Part shown: piece after piece, positions 1 through 3,400 of the stretch
Numbering within the stretch: position 1 is the stretch's first letter
Layout of the letters: each line of letters starts with the position of its first letter
Origin: Candidatus Stahliibacteriota bacterium
GTDB lineage: Bacteria > Hydrothermota > Tepidihabitantia > B3-TA06
Length of the DNA stretch: 5,725 nt
NCBI GenBank assembly: GCA_030670165.1
Contig: DAOVCF010000133.1
Coordinates: 1-5,725, forward strand
Direction of reading: 5' to 3'
The notes under the pieces: model-generated
Told to the model about the DNA's origin: nothing
The model's input: the letters and a program-made list of their open reading frames with translations, nothing else
Database searches by the model: none
Program-made: the position numbers and the translations under genes

Positions 1-234
1 GCAGAATTCAAGCCTTGGAGGGAGGATTATCTGATATGGCAGGATTGAATCCTCGGTAAGGGGAGTACCGTTCTCCACATGATGAGGGATATAAGTAAAC
101 CATGCCAGCTCCATCGGGCCTGAGAAGTCTGTGTAGCCTTCAGGTAAGGTGGGGTATTTTTCTCTTAGAGGTGGTAGAGGTGATGTGAGAGCCACGAGCA
201 ACCCTAAATGTAAACAGATTGCGAAGGTGTGCAT
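1..234 (-). CDS. Paralog D: N-terminal part of array protein, cut by window edge
   Basis: This is a partial gene; the first 78 codons are visible and the frame is still open at base 1. The ATG at 234-232 was chosen because a consensus promoter ends 6 bases upstream, as for the other array genes. The protein starts MHTFAICLHLGLLVALTS, a hydrophobic stretch that looks like an export signal or membrane anchor but lacks the usual early Lys/Arg. It continues with LPEGYTDF and PLTEDSILPY, both matching paralog B almost exactly (LPEGYTDF at B residues 27-34, LTEDSILPY at 56-64), and ends at a LEFC motif also seen in B (72-75). No known domain is recognised. It is the fourth member of the array and of the same subtype as B. 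That it is a real gene is fairly sure from homology, promoter and frame; its function is unknown. Confidence 0.85.
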   Translation of the reverse strand, partial: MHTFAICLHLGLLVALTSPLPPLREKYPTLPEGYTDFSGPMELAWFTYIPHHVENGTPLTEDSILPYQIILPPRLEFC

Positions 235-240
235 AAATAA

Positions 241-268
241 AGTATAATCTGGAGTGTTTGATTGTCAA
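241..268 (-). promoter_or_regulatory. Sigma70-type promoter of paralog D, predicted leaderless
   Basis: Reading on the minus strand, TTGACA lies at 268-263, followed by 16 bases and TATACT at 246-241. The ATG of D begins 6 bases later at 234. A start point about 6-7 bases after the -10 box would fall on or beside the ATG, and no Shine-Dalgarno sequence is present. The -35 box contains the TGA that ends the upstream tail fragment (267-265). The bases after the -35 box (ATCAA) match the promoter of B. Confidence 0.75.
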
Positions 269-390
269 GGTTGCCTATGAGGCCGCGTTTGGTAAACGGG
301 CACGTCCTCTCTAACAGGAACGTTCAAAGACACAAATAAATTTGGGCACTCGAGCAGTTTCCAACTCTCAGGCCCGCAGAGCCACTGGTT
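265..390 (-). pseudogene. Tail remnant 3: C-terminal end of a gene like the 634-residue protein
   Basis: Forty-one codons and a stop, opening directly after a TAA, encode NQWLCGPESWKLLEC and then about 26 more residues. This matches the C-terminal motif WLCGEETWRLLE of the large protein (residues 605-616) and tail remnants 1 and 2. After the motif it is closest to remnant 1: both continue with LF, then SLNVPVREDVP or PLNVPVREDVP. No start codon or ribosome binding site is visible, so it is probably not translated alone. It lies in the same frame as paralog C upstream, 33 codons after C's stop. Its own TGA is inside the -35 box of D. The preserved motif with differing third codon positions points to descent from a real coding region. 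Confidence 0.8.
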
Positions 391-441
391 TTACACCACA
401 TGATTTCGCTACGCGAACTCGCACCCAAAGGACGGGCACAA

Positions 442-490
442 GCGGGGACCCCGCGGAGAATCCCCCTTATTAAGGGGGACACAGGGGGAT
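442..490 (-). repeat. Two-hairpin repeat element, copy 1 (at the stop of paralog C)
   Basis: On the plus strand ATCCCCC (460-466) pairs with GGGGGAT (484-490) across a 17-base loop, TTATTAAGGGGGACACA. A second palindrome, GCGGGG-A-CCCCGC, lies at 442-454. A competing inner pairing, CCCCCTTA with TAAGGGGG, spans 462-478. The stem begins with the last base of C's TGA stop. A second copy at 1403-1451 differs at 5 of 49 positions. No T-run follows either hairpin in the transcribed direction, so it is not a standard intrinsic terminator. Just beyond it, at 405-417, is a small hairpin TTCGC-TAC-GCGAA. It may be a REP-like or MITE-like repeat, or an RNA structure protecting the 3' end. Confidence 0.75.
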
Positions 491-1179
491 CACTTTACCC
501 TGAAGCTCTGCTCCACCGCTTGCTCGAGTTCGGCGATGCGGTCTTTGTAAACCTTTCCACAAGAGTAGGTATGAGTCCAACAGGTTACGTAAAAATCAAC
601 CTTAAGAGTAGGTATATAGTAATTAGTAAAGGAACCTCCAATATGTTCTGTTCCGTCGCATTCGACATTCCACCAGCGTCCCCGGATACGCATAGCTTTT
701 AGATCACAGATGGGGATTGTCTCCCATCCTTTGGTGTTGTAAGATACATAACCGGAAAAATGTTCTTGCGGACGAGAGTCAGGTTCTGTTATTTCTCTAT
801 GGGGAGCCCAAAGAACATAAAGTATATTATGATGAGGACACCAGGGTACATAAATATCACTATCTTCAGGATCTTCTTTTTCCGGGAGGGAATCAGGGTT
901 GAAATATTCTATTTGACCGACTAAAGAATCACGAGTGTAATACCCTAAACTACTATCAAGGTTATCGGTATTGATAGTATAAGGAAGGAGAGATAATTCC
1001 TCGATTGGTTTTCGCCAAAAATAATGCTTCGCTATATAGCTTTCGGATACGAAGTTATCCATCAGAAGTGGGCCTAGATGATATTCCTCCCACTGTGTGA
1101 ATCCTTCGGGGAGCTTTGGAAAATCGGAGGGCTGATGAGGCGGAGTACTGATTACAAACAGAAGAACCAGAATTGACAT
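490..1179 (-). CDS. Paralog C: array protein with hydrophobic N-terminus, unknown function
   Basis: The protein has 229 residues from the ATG at 1179-1177. The frame extends upstream to 1290, but the shorter start is preferred: it gives MSILVLLFVISTPP at the very N-terminus, followed by LPEGF as in B and D, and the promoter lies 5 bases upstream. A longer protein would be encoded across that promoter and into tail remnant 2. No known domain is recognised. Features shared with A and B are a W-x-P-H motif (124-127), RGRW (166-169), GSFTNYYIPT (182-191), a DF-x-V-x-C motif ending at Cys200, and the C-terminal helix-like segment RIAELEQAVEQSFRVK. It has six cysteines, which would suit disulfides if exported. 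The GSFT-x-YYIPT and RGRW motifs place it nearest A. Function is unknown; export or membrane anchoring is inferred only from the N-terminus. Confidence 0.85.
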   Translation of the reverse strand: MSILVLLFVISTPPHQPSDFPKLPEGFTQWEEYHLGPLLMDNFVSESYIAKHYFWRKPIEELSLLPYTINTDNLDSSLGYYTRDSLVGQIEYFNPDSLPEKEDPEDSDIYVPWCPHHNILYVLWAPHREITEPDSRPQEHFSGYVSYNTKGWETIPICDLKAMRIRGRWWNVECDGTEHIGGSFTNYYIPTLKVDFYVTCWTHTYSCGKVYKDRIAELEQAVEQSFRVK

Positions 1180-1184
1180 AAGGC

Positions 1185-1212
1185 AGTATATGTTTTTGCA
1201 GTAATGTGTCAA
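1185..1212 (-). promoter_or_regulatory. Sigma70-type promoter of paralog C, predicted leaderless
   Basis: TTGACA lies at 1212-1207, then 16 bases, then TATACT at 1190-1185; 5 bases (GCCTT) separate it from the ATG at 1179. There is no Shine-Dalgarno sequence in the gap. The same spacing at the other three genes makes a chance match unlikely. This site decides the start codon of C. Confidence 0.75.
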
Positions 1213-1228
1213 GGGGCGGTGTAAATGG

Positions 1229-1345
1229 CTAATAGATTGGCCCCGTATCAAAGAACTCAGTGGCATCAAAATAGTGCCCCACGATGACACTAAGTTGATC
1301 GAAATTCAACAAACTCCAGGTCTGGGGACCGCAAAGCCACTTGCT
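1229..1345 (-). pseudogene. Tail remnant 2: C-terminal end of a gene like the 634-residue protein
   Basis: Thirty-eight codons and a TAG, opening right after a TAA, encode SKWLCGPQTWSLLNF and about 23 further residues. The WLCG-P-x-TW-x-LL core matches the large protein's C-terminus (605-615) and the other remnants; the rest is unlike them. There is no plausible start codon with a ribosome binding site. It is in the same frame as paralog B, 35 codons beyond B's stop, with stops in between. It lies between the repeat element at 1403-1451 and the promoter of C. A small hairpin, CGAAG-TCG-CTTCG, lies just upstream of it at 1356-1368. It is most likely a decayed duplicate. Confidence 0.75.
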
Positions 1346-1402
1346 TTACACCCCACGAAGTCGCTTCGCAAAGTTACTCCGCAGGCGTCGTCATTTCATG
1401 TC

Positions 1403-1451
1403 GCGAGGACCCCGCGGAATATCCCTCTTATTAAGGGGGACACAGAGGGAT
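1403..1451 (-). repeat. Two-hairpin repeat element, copy 2 (at the stop of paralog B)
   Basis: On the plus strand ATCCCTC (1421-1427) pairs with GAGGGAT (1445-1451). The 17-base loop between them is identical to that of copy 1 at 442-490. Compared with copy 1, one base pair of the stem has changed on both sides, so the 7-bp stem stays perfect. The second palindrome at 1403-1415 has one change; on the minus-strand RNA it gives a G-U pair, whereas on the plus strand it would be an A-C mismatch. The stem begins with the last base of B's TGA stop. No poly-T follows. Confidence 0.75.
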
Positions 1452-2221
1452 CACTTCGGTCTGAAACTCTCCTCCACCGCCCGCTCAAGTTCGGCAATGT
1501 TGTTGGGGTAGGTCTTTTCATACTCCCAGTTGGCAATAACCGAATCCCTAATCTCTTCAGGGTAGTCATAAACAGAATCAGGAATCACTTCCTGGCCCTC
1601 CATTCTGTAAATATCGTTAGAGCAAACAATTATGTAATCGTAAGGTTGGGCGAGGATGAAGTAGGTAGTAAATGCACCTATGTACTCTAAGCCCCCACAG
1701 CTTCCTCCGATACGATAGAAACCCCTTAACCTGTATGCCTGGTTCTCTAATATAGTTATCTCTTGGGGGCCTTGTTCATCCAGCGATAAATACGTAAGGG
1801 GCGAAGCTATTAAGCCTAATCCTAAATACAAACGTGATTCTACACTGTCATTAGGTGAACAATCAACTTGATGAGGTTGCCAGAGGAGCAAAATTATTTC
1901 ATAAGGGAAAGTATCTGGACCTGCCCAATACTTATACTTGCTTTTTATACAAGTTGTATAGGTAATTGCCCCGGAGGAAGAATCTTTCTCCCCCCAGCAA
2001 AACTCGAGTGGCGAAGGAATCGTTATCTCATACGGCAGGATTGAATCCTCGGTAAGGGGCAAACCATTTTCTATAACTCTAAATATAGGTTTAAACTCAA
2101 CAAGGTTCTTTGATAGGATGAAATCGGTGTAGCCTTCGGGTAAGGAGGGGCGTTCATTTCCTGAGGGCCAAACGCAGACAAGGAAAAACAAACGTAAACA
2201 AACGCAGACAACGTGGTGCAT
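1451..2221 (-). CDS. Paralog B: array protein with hydrophobic N-terminus, unknown function
   Basis: The protein has 256 residues. The ATG at 2221-2219 lies 6 bases after a consensus -10 box, and a hydrophobic stretch (residues 3-18, with three cysteines) follows at once. LPEGYTDF (27-34) and LTEDSILPY (56-64) match paralog D. W-Q-P-H (114-117), RG (166-167), GAFTTYF (182-188), a DY-x-I-x-C motif ending at Cys200 and the C-terminal LERAVEESFRPK are shared with A and C. No lipobox is convincing and no known domain is recognised. A and B share their last eight codons and the preceding helix closely, while the middle is strongly diverged. Tail remnant 1 and the promoter lie upstream; a two-hairpin repeat starts at the stop codon. 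It is likely exported or membrane-anchored (inference); function unknown. Confidence 0.87.
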   Translation of the reverse strand: MHHVVCVCLRLFFLVCVWPSGNERPSLPEGYTDFILSKNLVEFKPIFRVIENGLPLTEDSILPYEITIPSPLEFCWGEKDSSSGAITYTTCIKSKYKYWAGPDTFPYEIILLLWQPHQVDCSPNDSVESRLYLGLGLIASPLTYLSLDEQGPQEITILENQAYRLRGFYRIGGSCGGLEYIGAFTTYFILAQPYDYIIVCSNDIYRMEGQEVIPDSVYDYPEEIRDSVIANWEYEKTYPNNIAELERAVEESFRPK

Positions 2222-2227
2222 ATCAAC

Positions 2228-2255
2228 ATTATAATTAAGCTTGGTTGATTGTCAA
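2228..2255 (-). promoter_or_regulatory. Sigma70-type promoter of paralog B, predicted leaderless
   Basis: Perfect consensus: TTGACA at 2255-2250, 16 bases, TATAAT at 2233-2228. The ATG follows after 6 bases (GTTGAT) with no Shine-Dalgarno sequence. The start of the spacer (ATCAA) is shared with the promoter of D, and homology with D's upstream region continues back into the tail remnant, so tail and promoter were duplicated together. Confidence 0.78.
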
Positions 2256-2260
2256 TTGTC

Positions 2261-2605
2261 CTACCATGCTTCTGTTCGGACGTTCGGCACATCTTCTCTT
2301 ACCGGAACGTTCAAGGGTATAAAAAGACCGGGACATTCCAGTAGTTTCCATGTTTCAGGACCACAAATCCATTCGTTTCGCTCCCAACGAAGTTCCCGGG
2401 GGTTTATCGTTAAGGTGAGGATATTACCGAGGTGCTGAAAATATTGTTGATCAAGACCCCAGTTTCCACCACACATATATTGAGCTAGTTCTATCTGCCG
2501 ATTGGGTGGGTTATCCAAATCTATACCTCTGAATTCCTCTGAAGCCTGTAAGAATAGGATTATGAACTCGTAACAGATACGTTGGAATTCACGAAGCGTA
2601 TCCCC
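2261..2605 (-). pseudogene. Tail remnant 1: half peptidoglycan-binding repeat plus C-terminal tail
   Basis: An open stretch of 114 codons follows directly, in frame, after the TGA of paralog A and ends at a TAG (2263-2261). It begins GDTLREFQRICY, which matches the last helix of the large protein's peptidoglycan-binding repeat (SLRAFQKACY, residues 533-542). It ends with WICGPETWKLLEC and a tail like remnant 3. The distance from LRxFQ to WxCG is 75 residues here and 71 in the large protein, so it is a collinear homologue of that protein's last 100 or so residues. The first half of the repeat is missing. A TTG at 2518 could start an 85-residue product, but no ribosome binding site supports it. 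The intact frame could mean recent decay, a small functional protein, or a readthrough extension of A. I judge a gene remnant most likely. Confidence 0.7.
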
Positions 2606-3367
2606 TCACTTCGGCCTGAAACTTTCCTCCACCGCCCGTTCAAGGCGGCGGATGCGGTCGGGGTAGGTTTTTACAAAAAACTTTGGCAAGGTGTCGTACC
2701 CTTCCGGGAGATATACATAGCCTTCCCAGGGGTTGCCGTCGTAAAGATATGTTAATTGTTGGCAGATTATATGGAAGTCAAACTTCTCGGTGGGAATATA
2801 ATACATGGTGAAGGAACCTGTAGGCTGCCATCTTTGAAAATCTTGCGATAGACGCCACCTGCCCCTGTGGCAATAGCCCTTTATCTTTCCTATGTTAACT
2901 ACGTCAAAATGACTGTCAACGGCAATTGAGCCTATAGGATCATCTAGAAATATTAGCTCAACTGGCCAGAGGTTTTGCGTAATTTTAGGCGTATCCAGAA
3001 TTATGTTTTCATGGATAGACCAATATATGGTCAACCACCTGTTCTTTTCGTCCCACGAAAGAGAAGTGTCAACATCATAATCAACCTTTCCGAATGATGA
3101 ATCACCATAAGAACTAAGATGTTTAAATCCTCTAAGATGTATCTTAAAAGGAATCAGAGTTGTATCTTTTAGCCTGGGAACAGGGCAAGTGGGAGAGTGC
3201 GACTTCCACCAAATCGTATACCAACGAGTATCGTCATCCCCGTATTGGTAGAAGGAGTAATCGCCCCAATCGTAGTAGCTCGACGGCTTCTCCGGGTAGC
3301 CGGGCGGCACCCGCCATATATGGCGCTGGGCTCCGTTGGATATGAGAAGGAAAAGAAAAATGAACAT
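2606..3367 (-). CDS. Paralog A: first array protein, hydrophobic N-terminus, unknown function
   Basis: The protein has 253 residues. The ATG at 3367-3365 lies 5 bases after a perfect -10 box and 29 bases after the stop of the large gene. The N-terminus MFIFLFLLIS is hydrophobic but short for a Sec signal and has no early positive charge. PPGYPEKP (21-28) may correspond to LPEGY in the other paralogs. W-x-x-H (116-119), RGRW (168-171), GSFTMYYIPT (184-193), a DF-x-I-x-C motif near Cys202 and the end RIRRLERAVEESFRPK are shared with B and C. It is rich in Trp and Tyr, fitting a beta-rich exported domain. No known family is recognised. Relative to B and C it carries an extra segment (about 211-232) before the C-terminal helix. 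Its TGA is the only stop between it and the 114-codon tail remnant. Confidence 0.87.
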   Translation of the reverse strand: MFIFLFLLISNGAQRHIWRVPPGYPEKPSSYYDWGDYSFYQYGDDDTRWYTIWWKSHSPTCPVPRLKDTTLIPFKIHLRGFKHLSSYGDSSFGKVDYDVDTSLSWDEKNRWLTIYWSIHENIILDTPKITQNLWPVELIFLDDPIGSIAVDSHFDVVNIGKIKGYCHRGRWRLSQDFQRWQPTGSFTMYYIPTEKFDFHIICQQLTYLYDGNPWEGYVYLPEGYDTLPKFFVKTYPDRIRRLERAVEESFRPK

Positions 3368-3372
3368 ACTGC

Positions 3373-3400
3373 ATTATAAACATTTGTTGCCGTTTGTCAA
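3373..3400 (-). promoter_or_regulatory. Sigma70-type promoter of paralog A, predicted leaderless
   Basis: Perfect consensus: TTGACA at 3400-3395, 16 bases, TATAAT at 3378-3373; the ATG follows after 5 bases (GCAGT). The TGA stop of the large gene (3399-3397) is inside the -35 box, and a run of nine C on the transcribed-sense strand abuts it. No ribosome binding site lies between the -10 box and the ATG. Read-through from the upstream operon is also possible, since no terminator intervenes. Confidence 0.77.

Noticed and set aside
442..490. Intrinsic terminator after paralogs B and C
   Set aside because: The hairpins are real, but no T-run follows them in the transcribed direction, so I call them a structured repeat. 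Rho-independent termination is not supported.
1180..1290. Upstream extension of paralog C to a start at 1290
   Set aside because: The extension crosses the promoter and overlaps tail remnant 2; the resulting 37 residues have no counterpart in B or D and would bury the hydrophobic N-terminus.
1274..1690. Plus-strand 138-codon frame spanning the B end and the repeat element
   Set aside because: It is a shadow of paralog B, the repeat and remnant 2; it shows no domain and its start lies inside remnant 2.
2606..2608. Genome-wide recoding of TGA, fusing A to the 114-codon tail
   Set aside because: All the complete genes here end sensibly at TGA, and reading through the large gene's TGA would run over the A promoter. 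Tryptophan is abundantly coded by TGG. Local readthrough at A alone is kept as a possibility.
1..3400. CRISPR array or integron-like cassette array
   Set aside because: The repeats are gene-sized paralogous units with promoters. There are no short regular repeats with spacers, no attC-like sites and no integrase in view.
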